The notes beneath the pieces were generated by a model that was not told where the DNA came from, made no database searches, and saw only the letters and a list, made by a program, of their open reading frames with translations. Made by a program: the position numbers and the translations under genes. A stretch of DNA of 57,707 nucleotides from a filamentous cyanobacterium Phorm 6 (GTDB lineage: Bacteria > Cyanobacteriota > Cyanobacteriia > Cyanobacteriales > Microcoleaceae). Of this stretch, positions 24,911 to 33,722 are shown piece after piece. Each line of letters opens with the position of its first letter. Position 1 is the first letter of the stretch. The stretch spans positions 1-57,707 of the forward strand of contig PVWI01000002.1 of assembly GCA_003003725.1 (NCBI GenBank), read 5' to 3'.

Positions 24911-25701
24911 CTGCTGTGCTCCTGGGGATTTACTGGCACGCTTATTGATGTTAGGTTGACTAGATTCCATAAAAAAATAATTTCCGAATCTTCAAGGGGT
25001 CGATAGCAGCCTGGTGGTAATATTGGCTGCGCGGGCTGCTGCAATTGAATCGGGCCAATGGCTGTGCGGTGCAGGCGCACCACGGGATATCCCAACTGCT
25101 CGGCTGTTCGCCGAATTTGTCGGTTTCTCCCTTCTGATAGAATTACTTCTAACAGAGTTTGGTCTCGCGTGCGATCGAGAATTTGAACTTTTGCGGGTAA
25201 AGTCTTTCTACCCGACAAGATGATCCCCTGACGCCACTCTTGCAGTATTGGTTCTGGGGGATTGCCGAGCACCCAAACGTGATAAGTTTTGGCGATCGAG
25301 TGACGAGGATGGGTCAAACAAAACGTCAACTTACCATCATTAGTCAGCAAGAGGGCGCCGGTGGAATCTGCATCTAGGCGTCCTACGGGGTGGATGCCTT
25401 GACCCGATCGTAGTTTTGGCGGCAGCAGTTCGAGAACTGTCGATCGGGCATTGGGATCGTTGCAAGTAGAAACTACGCCTGCGGGTTTGTTGAGCAACAG
25501 ATAGACCTCTGCGGGTCGATCGGCTGGTTTCACTGGGATTCCATCGACTTCGATCAGATCGCGATCGGGATTCCCTTTTTGTCCTAAACAAACAATATTG
25601 CCATTAACTCGGACTCGTCCAGCTACAATCATCTGTTCTGCAAGACGGCGAGAGGCAATGCCCCACTGGGCGAGAATTTTTTGCAACCTTTGATCAGACA
25701 T
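24907..25701 (-). CDS. RsuA/RluB-family pseudouridine synthase
   Basis: The 264-residue enzyme isomerises a specific uridine in rRNA to pseudouridine. It has an N-terminal S4 RNA-binding domain (RLQKILAQWGIASRRLAEQMI through VRVNGN) and a catalytic domain with YLLLNKPAGVVST, catalytic Asp110 in HPVGRLDADSTGALLLTNDG, and SEGRNRQIRRTAEQLGYPVVRLHR near the end. The family includes RluB (23S), RluE and RsuA (16S); length and the S4 domain favour RluB, but the target base cannot be fixed. ATG 25701 is chosen because the S4 domain begins right after it. Translationally coupled to the RodZ-like gene. Confidence 0.92.
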   Translation of the reverse strand: MSDQRLQKILAQWGIASRRLAEQMIVAGRVRVNGNIVCLGQKGNPDRDLIEVDGIPVKPADRPAEVYLLLNKPAGVVSTCNDPNARSTVLELLPPKLRSGQGIHPVGRLDADSTGALLLTNDGKLTFCLTHPRHSIAKTYHVWVLGNPPEPILQEWRQGIILSGRKTLPAKVQILDRTRDQTLLEVILSEGRNRQIRRTAEQLGYPVVRLHRTAIGPIQLQQPAQPILPPGCYRPLEDSEIIFLWNLVNLTSISVPVNPQEHSR

Positions 25702-26289
25702 GACGGGAGTGTGGAAACCCTCAACACGCGAGCGGTGAGGGAGGAAACACGACGCGGTTAATTGATTAACCGATGCTACCAATGCTCAATTCCTAGTTAG
25801 GAATAAATTAGAATGCTTGCTAACCAATCCTTACAGGGTGTTGCGCCTGGTGCAGATTATCCTTATGGCATCACCCTGAATGTGCAAAAACTATGAGGAA
25901 AAGACTTGCGGCAGGCACAGGTCTGCACCGTTGGTTTGCTGCGGATTTGAGAGGTGTGGTTTGACCCGACCATAAACCAACACTACCATAAATCCCGTAT
26001 TGGTGGTTAATTTTATACGCTCGATCGCGAAATTTACCTGGGGATCGCAAAACTGGCGAATTTGCCCAGAGATCCTAATGGGGAAAAGGGTAAGAATTTT
26101 TCGGCTTCAGGCGTTGCTAGTTCGAGATTTCGGCTTGATTTTAGGGTTGTTTAGGACTGGCGCTCATCAACCCGGTTTCCGATCGAAATCAGAATATATG
26201 TACCCAAATCGGCTTGGTGAGAGGGGATGTGCGAGTCCTAGTTAAATTTCTGTGCTTGAATATTAAGGGTTTATATTCTGAAATTGTTT
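25702..26289. other. Intergenic region of about 590 bases between divergent genes
   Basis: No convincing gene. CAGGGTG (about 25836-25842) pairs with CACCCTG (about 25872-25878), giving a hairpin with a 29-base loop. A plus-strand open frame at 26000-26245 has no recognisable features. The region must hold promoters of the pseudouridine synthase (minus) and the DUF2993 gene (plus). Confidence 0.4.
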
Positions 26290-27081
26290 ATGACTGTCGA
26301 TCGCAAGTCTCTTCTATTTGACAATGAATCTGGCTCGGCTGGCGAACCGGAAACTGCTAATCTCGGTAAGCAGGAGGGGATACCATCCAGGGTTCAAGGC
26401 AGCCGGATCGCCAGCGCAGTGCTATCTCCAGCGGTGCAGTTGTGGCTACGATCGCAAGTTCAGCAGGTTGACGAGTTGAAGGTAAAAATTGAGGGGAGCG
26501 ATCGACAAATCCTCAGCGGTACGATCCCGAAAGTAACGGCTGCTGCTCGCGGTGCTGTGTATAAAGGATTACACCTTACTGAAATTTCCATAGAGGGCTG
26601 TGGCATTCGCATCAACCTCGGTCAAGTTATAAAGGGTCAACCCCTCCGCCTCTTAGAATCTTTCCCCATATTCGGCGTTTTGAGGCTCAGCCAAGCGGAT
26701 TTGAATGCGTCGCTGAAAGCACCTTTGCTGGCTGATGCTTTGAGTGAATTTTTGTCGCCTCTAGAGCCGATCGCCGATCGAGAACAGCCACTGAAATTGC
26801 AAAATTCGCAAATCGCAATTGATGCTGGTTTGTTGACGCTTTCGGCTGTTATTTTCCGTGCTGACGGTACGCAAATTCCTTTTGTATTGCGGACTGGTTT
26901 GCGGATGGCCAGCAGTCACGAATTGATGTTTGAAAATCCAGAAATTGAAGTTTCAAAACAATTAGACAGGAATGTTTTCAATGGTTTGAAACTTGATTTT
27001 GGCCCCGAAGTTGAAATTGATGAATTAATCTTGCATCCGGGGGAGATAGTTTGTCGGGGTGGAATTAGGGTTTTGCCTTAA
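26290..27081 (+). CDS. DUF2993 (LmeA-like) lipid-binding protein
   Basis: The 263-residue protein fits the DUF2993 family, common in cyanobacteria and actinobacteria. Segments include RIASAVLSPAVQLWLRSQVQQVDELKVKIEG, GTIPKVTAAARGAVYKGLHLTEISIEG and RLSQADLNASLKAPLL, followed by beta-rich repeats ending in PGEIVCRGGIRVLP. Actinobacterial LmeA binds phospholipids and supports lipomannan synthesis; a lipid-binding role here is inference. No signal peptide is evident, so a cytoplasmic, membrane-associated location is possible. ATG 26290 is preferred to TTG 26284. Repeats follow directly after the stop. Confidence 0.78.
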   Translation: MTVDRKSLLFDNESGSAGEPETANLGKQEGIPSRVQGSRIASAVLSPAVQLWLRSQVQQVDELKVKIEGSDRQILSGTIPKVTAAARGAVYKGLHLTEISIEGCGIRINLGQVIKGQPLRLLESFPIFGVLRLSQADLNASLKAPLLADALSEFLSPLEPIADREQPLKLQNSQIAIDAGLLTLSAVIFRADGTQIPFVLRTGLRMASSHELMFENPEIEVSKQLDRNVFNGLKLDFGPEVEIDELILHPGEIVCRGGIRVLP

Positions 27082-27236
27082 TTAGTTAACTGTTAACTGT
27101 TAACTGTTGACTGTTATCTGTTCACTGTTATTGGTTATTCGTTAGTTGTTAGTTACTACCAATAACCAATAACTAATAACCAATAACCAATTCCCAATTC
27201 CCAATTCCCAATGCCCAATTCCCAATTCCCAATTAC
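27082..27236. repeat. Composite heptamer repeat tract
   Basis: The tract passes from GTTAACT units (27083-27125) through TTGGTTATT-like and AACCAAT units to CCCAATT units (27188-27236). It fills the entire gap between convergent DUF2993 and cdsA genes. The final unit, read on the minus strand, supplies the cdsA stop codon (GGTAATTGGG). Confidence 0.8.
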
Positions 27237-28150
27237 CGATTAATTAGATAAGAGTCGATCGCGGGCAAGAGCAAAGTCACAAAATAGTAAACTAACGGTG
27301 CGGTAAAAACATAACTATCAGTGCGATCGAGAATACCACCGTGACCGGGGATCAACTGCCCCGAATCCTTAACACCAGCATCTCGCTTCATCATCGACTC
27401 AGTTAAATCACCCAACAAACTCGCAACACCAATCAATAAACCAAAAGCAGCACCAGTATAAGGCCAGCCTGGCCAATCCAAATACCAAGACCCAACGGCA
27501 CCAACTGCGATGCTGCCACAAACCCCAAACACCGCACCTTCAACCGTCTTTTTGGGACTGATTTGGGACAGGCTAGTGCGGCCGAAGAATTTGCCAACAA
27601 AATAAGCACCAATGTCCGCAGCCCAGATGCAGAGGAAAGCCAGGAGTAGGGAAGTCAATCCCAAAGATACATTAGTGAGGTTTGTCCAAGACTGCGGCGA
27701 GTAAATGCGAACCGGCAAATTGCTAGCCACTGCTTGTCCCAGTCCAGTTGTAGCTTGATAAACTGGGTCAAGTCCGACTCGCAGCCGTATCCAATAGCTG
27801 GGCAAATAGCCGCCGTAGAACAATCCTAAAATAGAAGCGGCAATATCGGCGATCGTTGATAACTTCGGTTGGAACAACAGGTAGAAACAGATGAAGGTTC
27901 CAGCTAGGGGAAACATCGCATCTACGAATTGCGGTGCAAGGGCGGCAGTAATTAGCAGAACTTGACTGACAACTAAGGTAGTTTTGCCAGCAGGTGCAAT
28001 GCCCTTAGCCCTGGCTAATTGAAAATATTCCAATTGACCTAGGTAAACGATGATCCCGAAGCCGACGGTAAAGTACCATCCTCCCAAAATAATCATTCCT
28101 AAAGCAACGACGATCGCAACTATTCCACTCAGGATACGAGACCAAGGCAT
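27233..28150 (-). CDS. cdsA: Phosphatidate cytidylyltransferase
   Basis: This integral membrane enzyme makes CDP-diacylglycerol from CTP and phosphatidate, the branch point to phosphatidylglycerol. The 305-residue protein has about seven to eight hydrophobic helices, for example [20 protein letters not shown] at the N-terminus. It shows the CDP-diglyceride synthetase signature toward the C-terminus: [39 protein letters not shown] with the metal-binding Asp residues, then [12 protein letters not shown] 28150 is chosen over 28177 because it directly precedes the first helix. Phosphatidylglycerol is essential for cyanobacterial photosystems. Confidence 0.94.
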   Translation of the reverse strand: MPWSRILSGIVAIVVALGMIILGGWYFTVGFGIIVYLGQLEYFQLARAKGIAPAGKTTLVVSQVLLITAALAPQFVDAMFPLAGTFICFYLLFQPKLSTIADIAASILGLFYGGYLPSYWIRLRVGLDPVYQATTGLGQAVASNLPVRIYSPQSWTNLTNVSLGLTSLLLAFLCIWAADIGAYFVGKFFGRTSLSQISPKKTVEGAVFGVCGSIAVGAVGSWYLDWPGWPYTGAAFGLLIGVASLLGDLTESMMKRDAGVKDSGQLIPGHGGILDRTDSYVFTAPLVYYFVTLLLPAIDSYLINR

Positions 28151-28545
28151 AAAATGAATTTCTCTTGCTGATGGCAACGGGTGATTCGATTTTGGATTTT
28201 GGATTTTGGATTTTTATAGGACACGAGTTCTTCCCTTGCACGGCTAACTCCCATCCCCATCCGTCAACCAATATCTCAAGTCAGGCGATCGATCCAGCTA
28301 TGGTCGCCCTTATCCTAAGTATGAAGGTTAACGGGAATTATTAAACAAGGTTAAATTTTACATTTAGTCATGGGAATGGGGCATCGGGCATCGGCCAAAC
28401 AGGGCATCGGGCGTTGGAGGCAGATCCCGGAAGGTGATGCGTAACCAATAACCAATAACCAATAACCAATAACCAATAACCAATAACCAATAACCAATAA
28501 CCAATAACAACTGTCAACACTCAACCGTCAAAACTCAACTGACTT
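28151..28545. repeat. Repeat-containing gap with AACCAAT heptamers
   Basis: GATTTTG units (28184-28217) lie next to the cdsA start. About ten perfect AACCAAT heptamers run from 28441 to 28512, followed by a degenerate CAACTGTCAAC stretch to the end of cbiT. No gene or recognised RNA is visible between. Confidence 0.75.
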
Positions 28546-29139
28546 CTAATCCAACTTTTCGCCACTGAGAATAAACATGGGATTAACCGCAGCAAAGGTT
28601 TGATGGCGGCCGCGAGTCTCCAAGCGGTTGATGGCGGACTGGACTACTTCGATGTTGCGGACTTGCAATTCGGCGAAGCTTTCGGAAAGGGCATAAAGAT
28701 TTTCTAAATTCCCTGCTGTCGCTACGATTCGACCGTGGGGTTGCAAGTACCCCCAGGCTGCTTGGAGAATGGCTTTAATGGGTCTACCTCCTTCGATGCA
28801 AACTCGGTGGGGGGGTTCGGACAAATTTTTGAGGCATTCCGGGGCGCTACCTTCAATGACTTCTACGTTGTTGAGCTCGAAACGATCGCAATTTCTGCGA
28901 ATCAAGCTGGCTACTTCTTCGTCCCTTTCTACGGCGATAATCCTACCTTTGGGACATAGCAAACCTGTTTCTACGGCGATCGTACCAGTACCTGCGCCAA
29001 TGTCCCACACCACGGAGTCTGCTTGCAGCCGCAGGTGTGAGATTAACAGTAGTCGGACTTCTCGCTTACTCATGGGAATACCGGGTAAACGTTCAAATAA
29101 ATCGTCTGGGATACCAGGAGTGACGTAGGGCCAAAGCAT
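28546..29139 (-). CDS. cbiT: Precorrin-6B C15-methyltransferase (decarboxylating), CbiT type
   Basis: This 197-residue SAM enzyme methylates C15 and decarboxylates the acetate side chain of precorrin-6B/-8 in cobalamin synthesis. It has WPYVTPGIPDDLFERLPGIPMSKREVR at the start, the SAM-binding VVWDIGAGTGTIAVETGLL, RIIAVERDEEVASLIRRNC and ECLKNLSEPPHRVCIEGGRPI; the length is normal for stand-alone CbiT. ATG 29139 is chosen: the upstream open frame to 29271 only translates purine-rich repeat DNA into FFLLPSS units. No other cobalamin gene is adjacent. The minus-strand decarboxylase gene lies 177 bases upstream, separated by repeats. Confidence 0.87.
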   Translation of the reverse strand: MLWPYVTPGIPDDLFERLPGIPMSKREVRLLLISHLRLQADSVVWDIGAGTGTIAVETGLLCPKGRIIAVERDEEVASLIRRNCDRFELNNVEVIEGSAPECLKNLSEPPHRVCIEGGRPIKAILQAAWGYLQPHGRIVATAGNLENLYALSESFAELQVRNIEVVQSAINRLETRGRHQTFAAVNPMFILSGEKLD

Positions 29140-29152
29140 AGTTTTATTTTTA

Positions 29153-29270
29153 ATGGAAGGAAGAAGGAAGAAGAACCCCCCCCAAGGGGGGAAAATCAGG
29201 AAGAAGGAAGAGGGAAGAGGGAAGAAGGAAGAAGGAAGAAGGAAGAAGGAAGAGGGAAGATTTTTTTCCA
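29153..29270. repeat. GAAGGAA tract with embedded CCCCCCAAGGGGGG palindrome
   Basis: Tandem GGAAGAA units surround a C8-AA-G6 palindrome followed by AAAATCAGG. The same composite, inverted, occurs in frame inside the decarboxylase gene at 29570-29643, about 350 bases away. Confidence 0.8.
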
Positions 29271-29315
29271 TTTCCTACTATCCCTCATTTCCCACTATCC
29301 CCCAAGCCTTAATGT

Positions 29316-30788
29316 TTACTTTCGCACAATCTTGAGAGTTTGGAGGCGGGGATCGCTGCAACCTGTGATTTTTCCGCCTGAAGCAAGGATTTGTTGCAGG
29401 TATTCCAGGGCTTCTTGGGTAATGATTTCACCGGGCATCAAAACGGGTATTCCTGGGGGATAAGGGCAGATGAGTTCGGCACTGATGCGATCGACTGCTT
29501 TGTCTGCTGCTACTGTTTCCGATGGGGAAAAGAAGGCCTCGCGGGGGGAGAGTGGAGGAGGGGAAAAATCTTCTTTCTTCCTTCTTCCTGATTTTCCCCC
29601 CTTGGGGGGGGTAGGGGGGGGTTCTTCTTCCTTCTTACTTCCTTTTAAAATCATAAAACCTTGAACTAGATTGTCGATATCTGTTTCTGTATTTCCCAAG
29701 CTGATAATAAATGTGAGATGTTGTGGCATCGGCAATTCTGCGGTGACATCGAGTTGAGAGTTCAGAATTTCATCGGCGGCAAATCCTGTAAATCCTAAAT
29801 CCGATACTTTTACTGTTAGTCGTGTTTTATCTAATGCTGTGAATCCGGGGGTGTTTAATGGTTCTAAAACTGATAAACCGGAAATTTGAGATATGCCCGA
29901 TCGCGCTTTTTTCGCTAATAATAAAGTTTGGGTCATTAACTCTTGGCCGTGGAGTGCGATTTGTTGGCGCGCTGCGTCGAGGGATGCTAATAGTATATAA
30001 CTCGGACTGGTGGATTGTACTAACTGTAATGCTCGATTGATTTTTTGGATATCTACCCTAGAACCCTTAATATGCAACATCGATGCTTGTGTCATTGCGC
30101 CGAGGGTTTTATGGATTGATTGTACTGTTAAATCAGCGCCGGCTGATAGTGCCGATTCTGGCAAGTTTGGATGAAAGTTCAAGTGTGCGCCGTGGGCTTC
30201 ATCCACTAATAATGGTATGTTGTATTGATGAGTAATTTTGGCGATCGCCCGCAAATCTCCACACACGCCGTGATAAGTTGGGTAAACCACCATGACTGCT
30301 TTCGCATCGGGATGCTGTTTTAATGCTGCTGCTGCGGATGCGGCTGTGATGCAGTTGGCAATATCCCAATCCGAGTTGTATTCGGGATTGACAAAAATGG
30401 GAATTGCGCCGGATAAAATTAAACCAGAAATTGCCGAGGAGTGGATATCTCGAGGTAGGATAACTTTGTCTCCTGGCCCGCAAGTCGCTACAATTGCGGC
30501 GATGATTCCGCAAGTCGAACCGTTGACTAAAAACCGAGTATGTTCGGCTCCAAATGCCTCCGCAGCTAAATTCTGAGCTTCTTCAATTACACCTTCTGGA
30601 TTGAAGAGATTATCCAATTCTGGCAATTCCGGCAAGTCGGCTCGAAATACTGCCGCACCCAACAAGTCAACCAGCGGCTTAGATATTCCTTGTCCGCCTT
30701 TATGTCCGGGGGCATAAAATGGGGCGTGAGGGTGATTTGTGCGATCGCGCAAAGCATCTAATAAGGGCGTTTTTGTTTGAGAGTTCAT
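29316..30788 (-). CDS. Orn/Lys/Arg decarboxylase-family PLP enzyme
   Basis: The 490-residue fold-type I enzyme begins TPLLDALRDR and FYAPGHKGGQG, typical of the short lysine/arginine decarboxylases of Gram-positives and cyanobacteria. Motifs are LVNGSTCGIIAAI (PLP phosphate), LLVDEAHGAHL (Asp196, His199) and TVQSIHKTLGAMTQ with Schiff-base Lys227. The C-terminus has ICPYPPGIPVLMPGE. The likely reaction is decarboxylation of arginine or lysine for polyamine or cadaverine synthesis; the substrate is uncertain. Between about residues 383 and 420 an insertion rich in Lys/Glu/Pro/Ser (EEEPPPTPPKGG) is translated from a dispersed intergenic repeat. It sits between the two core subdomains and keeps the frame, so the enzyme may still work. 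Confidence 0.88.
   Translation of the reverse strand: MNSQTKTPLLDALRDRTNHPHAPFYAPGHKGGQGISKPLVDLLGAAVFRADLPELPELDNLFNPEGVIEEAQNLAAEAFGAEHTRFLVNGSTCGIIAAIVATCGPGDKVILPRDIHSSAISGLILSGAIPIFVNPEYNSDWDIANCITAASAAAALKQHPDAKAVMVVYPTYHGVCGDLRAIAKITHQYNIPLLVDEAHGAHLNFHPNLPESALSAGADLTVQSIHKTLGAMTQASMLHIKGSRVDIQKINRALQLVQSTSPSYILLASLDAARQQIALHGQELMTQTLLLAKKARSGISQISGLSVLEPLNTPGFTALDKTRLTVKVSDLGFTGFAADEILNSQLDVTAELPMPQHLTFIISLGNTETDIDNLVQGFMILKGSKKEEEPPPTPPKGGKSGRRKKEDFSPPPLSPREAFFSPSETVAADKAVDRISAELICPYPPGIPVLMPGEIITQEALEYLQQILASGGKITGCSDPRLQTLKIVRK
29570..29643. repeat. Dispersed repeat inside the decarboxylase gene
   Basis: CTTCTTCCTGATTTTCCCCC-type sequence, a G-run, then TTCTTCTTCCTTCTT is the reverse complement of the intergenic tract at about 29153-29215. 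It is in frame within the coding region and encodes the KKEEEPPPTPPKGG-type insert. Confidence 0.8.
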
Positions 30789-31239
30789 CGCTGATATGCT
30801 TCATCCTGATTTAATTTATCATGTCCGATCCTACAACATTATTAAAATCTACATTTCGCTCGTTTTACTAATATCTCGTAGGGGCGGGTTTTTGAGATTG
30901 CTTGTTTCAGGCGTTGATAGTTGGTGAACCCGCCCCTACGGGCATTATGTACGCGATTTTAATCAGCAAAACTACAGGCTGACAATGCCTCGTTTTAGCG
31001 CTACAATCGCAGTGAGTACAGTGTGCGTATCGAGGCCTGAACGTTCCAGGCATAACGCGGTTGACGTTTGCCACTATGGTCACGGTTTGAGCATTGGGAG
31101 CAGTAGAGATTTAGCTGTACAAATGGTTAATGTGCGATCGCTATTCATATCAATTTGAATAAATTTTCACTATTTAGATAGATGTCGGATTGGTTTTTTT
31201 TATATACCTTGATTATATCGAGTTATTAATAGAATTGCC
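30789..31239. other. Intergenic region with a 14-bp-arm inverted repeat
   Basis: CGTAGGGGCGGGTT (30887-30900) is exactly complementary to AACCCGCCCCTACG (30927-30940), a palindromic dispersed repeat; a degenerate relative lies at 33611-33715. A short CCTGAACGTTCCAGG hairpin occurs at about 31038-31052. No gene is visible in the remainder, which is AT-rich toward 31200. Confidence 0.55.
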
Positions 31240-31491
31240 GTGATTAATCCCAACCCTACTCCATTTCCCGGGCCACAGATTCCCAGTACCGAACCGGGGC
31301 TGCCGACTATACCGGCATCGCCACCAGTACCCGGTACCCCCCTTCCCGACCTCATTCCAGGGATAGTACCGGAGCCCGTACCTGCGCCAATTCCGCAGCC
31401 AATTCCTGAACCGGTGCCGGAAACAGTACCTTCGCCGATTCCCCAAACAGTGCCGAGTCCAATTCCTCAGACAATCCCTGAACCGATTTAA
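31240..31491 (+). CDS. Proline-rich small protein, uncertain
   Basis: An 83-residue frame (GTG start) is dominated by Pro-Ile/Val-Pro repeats, such as PEPVPAPIPQPIPEPVPE and PSPIPQT, giving a likely extended polyproline chain. There is no signal peptide, domain or good ribosome-binding site. The periodic composition could be a real disordered protein or an accident of the repetitive CCxATTCC DNA. The opposite strand also has an open frame in the same stretch, which lowers confidence. Confidence 0.4.
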   Translation: MINPNPTPFPGPQIPSTEPGLPTIPASPPVPGTPLPDLIPGIVPEPVPAPIPQPIPEPVPETVPSPIPQTVPSPIPQTIPEPI

Positions 31492-31632
31492 ATGATGTTT
31501 TAGTCGATCGCGAAATTTAAGGTTGTTTGTGAGGTCGATCGCAAAAACCGACTTTTTCCAAAGTCCCCAATCTTTTTGATTAATATCAGACTTGAAAAAA
31601 CTCGGTTTTTGCGTAGATTATCGATTAACTAC

Positions 31633-31995
31633 TTACTGATTACTGAAGTTGATCGACGGCGCTGTACAAAAGTTAATACCACGCAAATCAGACTGTGTGC
31701 CGTCAGAGTATGTGGCCCTGACATCAAAAACACAGCCCCCCGAGATATCACCCTCGTACTCAGCTGAATCAAATTCAAAAGGGACAGTGCCCCGATCGGC
31801 AAGCGGACCGTCTAACAGGTTTTCTCCCCAATCATCGTCGGAACTACCCGACTGGAGGACTGTCATCGTCTTGCCGCTGTTGTTAATCACCGAAATTTTG
31901 ACCCTCTCAGCGAAAACGCTAGCTGCTGTGAGTCCTAACAGAGGCAGCGAGAGCACCGCAGCGATCGTCACTTTGCTTAACCATCGGTTAACCAT
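31633..31995 (-). CDS. Small exported protein of unknown function
   Basis: The 120-residue product has a clear signal peptide (MVNRWLSK, hydrophobic VTIAAVLSLPLLGLTAA, cleavage near VFA-ERV). The mature ~90 residues begin with a beta-rich VKISVINNSGKTMTVLQSG and contain an acidic SSDDDWGENLLDG. Two cysteines (GGCVFDV and NFCTAP) could form a disulfide. It looks like a small periplasmic beta-sandwich protein. I do not recognise a named family. It is divergent from ychF. Confidence 0.65.
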   Translation of the reverse strand: MVNRWLSKVTIAAVLSLPLLGLTAASVFAERVKISVINNSGKTMTVLQSGSSDDDWGENLLDGPLADRGTVPFEFDSAEYEGDISGGCVFDVRATYSDGTQSDLRGINFCTAPSINFSNQ

Positions 31996-32116
31996 TGAGC
32001 CATCTACCTTAAGTTGTATATTTACTCAAGCTTAGCTGTAGAAGTTAAAACACACAAGTCAGATATATTGCTATTGCTTATGATATTTTGATACAGTTAT
32101 ATGTTTGTAAATAGCT

Positions 32117-33208
32117 ATGCTTACCGCCGGAATTGTCGGACTGCCTAATGTTGGCAAATCTACCTTGTTTAATGCTTTGGTGGCTAATGCCAAGGCGACT
32201 GCTGCTAATTTTCCTTTTTGTACGATCGAGCCAAACACGGGTATCGTGGCAGTACCAGACGAACGCTTGAAGGTGCTGAGCGATATTTCCACTTCCGCGC
32301 AAACAGTGCCGACGCGGATGGAGTTTGTAGATATTGCGGGTTTGGTGAAGGGCGCGAGTCAAGGGGAAGGATTGGGAAATCAGTTTTTGTCTCATATTCG
32401 GGCCGTAGATGCGATCGCCCATGTTGTCCGCTGCTTTGACAATGATGATATCATTCACGTTGCAGGTTCTGTCGATCCGATCCGAGATATTGACATTATT
32501 AATCTGGAACTAATTCTAGCAGATTTAGCTCAAATTGAACGCAGGCTCGATCGTACTCGCAAACAAGCCCGTAGCAATAAGGAAGCTCAAGCAGAAGTTG
32601 ACATCCTCGAAAAATTGGTCGCGGTTTTGAATGCCGGTAAACCAGCGCGCCAGTATACCTTCACAGATGAGGAAGCTGAATTAGTTAAAGGTTTGGAATT
32701 ACTGACAAACAAACCAATTATCTATGCTGCTAACGTATCTGAGGACGATTTAGGTACAGGAAATAGCTATGTCGAACAGGTGCGAGAAATAGCAGCAGCA
32801 GAAAATGCTAAGGTTGTCATAGTTTCGGCACAAGTTGAGTCAGAATTGGTCGAGTTACCAGAGGAAGAACGGCTCGATTTCCTAGAATCTCTGGGGGTAA
32901 AAGAAGGTGGCTTAAAATCTCTGATTCGAGCTACTTACGAATTATTAGGTTTGCGGACTTATTTTACTAGCGGGCCAAAGGAAACTCGCGCTTGGACAAT
33001 TATCGCCGGAATGTTAGCACCACAAGCTGCGGGAGTGATTCACTCCGATTTTGAGCGGGGTTTTATCCGAGCCGAAACTGTGGCTTATCAAGATTTAGTT
33101 ACCACGGGCGCGATGAATGCGGCTAAGGAAAAAGGCCTGGTTCGTAGTGAAGGAAAAGAGTATGTTGTACAAGAGGGGGATGTGTTGTTGTTCCGATTTA
33201 ATGTTTAG
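32117..33208 (+). CDS. ychF: YchF/Obg-family ATPase
   Basis: The 363-residue protein is a translation-associated P-loop NTPase (OLA1/YchF) that prefers ATP and binds ribosomes. It has G1 GLPNVGKSTLFNAL, switch region FPFCTIEPNTGIVAVPDERL, G3 EFVDIAGLVKGASQGEGLGNQFL, a helical coiled-coil insertion (LERRLDRTRKQARS region), the altered G4 IIYAANVSEDDL with NxSE in place of NKxD (as in the family), and a C-terminal TGS domain with TSGPKETRAWTI and KEYVVQEGDVLLFRFNV. Length and all motifs are normal. A holin-like membrane gene follows after 22 bases, suggesting cotranscription. Confidence 0.96.
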   Translation: MLTAGIVGLPNVGKSTLFNALVANAKATAANFPFCTIEPNTGIVAVPDERLKVLSDISTSAQTVPTRMEFVDIAGLVKGASQGEGLGNQFLSHIRAVDAIAHVVRCFDNDDIIHVAGSVDPIRDIDIINLELILADLAQIERRLDRTRKQARSNKEAQAEVDILEKLVAVLNAGKPARQYTFTDEEAELVKGLELLTNKPIIYAANVSEDDLGTGNSYVEQVREIAAAENAKVVIVSAQVESELVELPEEERLDFLESLGVKEGGLKSLIRATYELLGLRTYFTSGPKETRAWTIIAGMLAPQAAGVIHSDFERGFIRAETVAYQDLVTTGAMNAAKEKGLVRSEGKEYVVQEGDVLLFRFNV

Positions 33209-33230
33209 GTTTTTTTAAGGAGATAACCAA

Positions 33231-33596
33231 ATGGATATCGTTTCGTTGACAATTGCTTGGGTGGTAACATCTGTGAGCTTTTTTATTATTTCCAAGTTGC
33301 CCATCGGGGTAGACATTGACAGTTTTGGAAAGGCGATGGTTTCGGCTGCGGTTTTTGGATTGCTGAACGCTTTGGTGCGGCCGCTTTTTGTTGTACTTTT
33401 TGGTCCATTTGTGTTGGTAACTTTTGGTTTGTTTATGATTGTTATCAATGCTGCTATCTTTGGATTGGCGGCTTGGCTAGTCGAAGGATTTCGCTTGCGG
33501 TGGGGAATTTGGAGTGCAATGCTTGGGGCGATTACTCTCGGTTTTATTAACTCTTTGCTTTATGAGGTGTTGCGGACGCTGCCTAGTTTCCGGTAG
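33231..33596 (+). CDS. Holin-superfamily-IV-like (YvlD-type) membrane protein
   Basis: The 121-residue protein has four hydrophobic helices with the pattern of 'phage holin family' proteins found in many bacterial genomes: LTIAWVVTSVSFFIISKLPIGV, MVSAAVFGLLNALVRPLFVVL, GPFVLVTFGLFMIVINAAIFGLAAWLV and AMLGAITLGFINSLLYEVL. The NALVRP motif in helix 2 is typical. Despite the name, chromosomal members are not lysis proteins, and their role is unclear. It follows ychF closely on the same strand. No phage genes are nearby. Confidence 0.82.
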   Translation: MDIVSLTIAWVVTSVSFFIISKLPIGVDIDSFGKAMVSAAVFGLLNALVRPLFVVLFGPFVLVTFGLFMIVINAAIFGLAAWLVEGFRLRWGIWSAMLGAITLGFINSLLYEVLRTLPSFR

Positions 33597-33610
33597 ATAA
33601 ATGTAACGCA

Positions 33611-33715
33611 GAAGGGGCGGAAGGGGCGGGTTTATCAATCCTGTTAGTTATCGCAAATATTTCCGGTGAAACCGGCCCCTACGGCAAATATTTCGGTAAA
33701 CCCCGTCCCTCATAA
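33611..33715. repeat. GGGGCGGGTTT / AAACCGGCCCCTACGG dispersed repeat
   Basis: GAAGGGGCGGAAGGGGCGGG is followed by GTGAAACCGGCCCCTACGGC and AAACCCCGTCCCT, a degenerate relative of the 30887-30940 inverted repeat. It fills the gap between convergent genes. Confidence 0.5.
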
Positions 33716-33722
33716 ATGCTGA

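Noticed and set aside
26000-26245. 81-codon plus-strand frame before the DUF2993 gene
   Set aside because: No motif, no ribosome-binding site and atypical composition; probably chance.
29140-29271. N-terminal extension of cbiT
   Set aside because: The extra 44 codons only translate GAAGGAA repeats into FFLLPSS units; CbiT homologs start at MLWPYVTPG.
33231-33596. Prophage indication from the holin-like protein
   Set aside because: Members of this family are common chromosomal genes; no endolysin, integrase or other phage gene is near.
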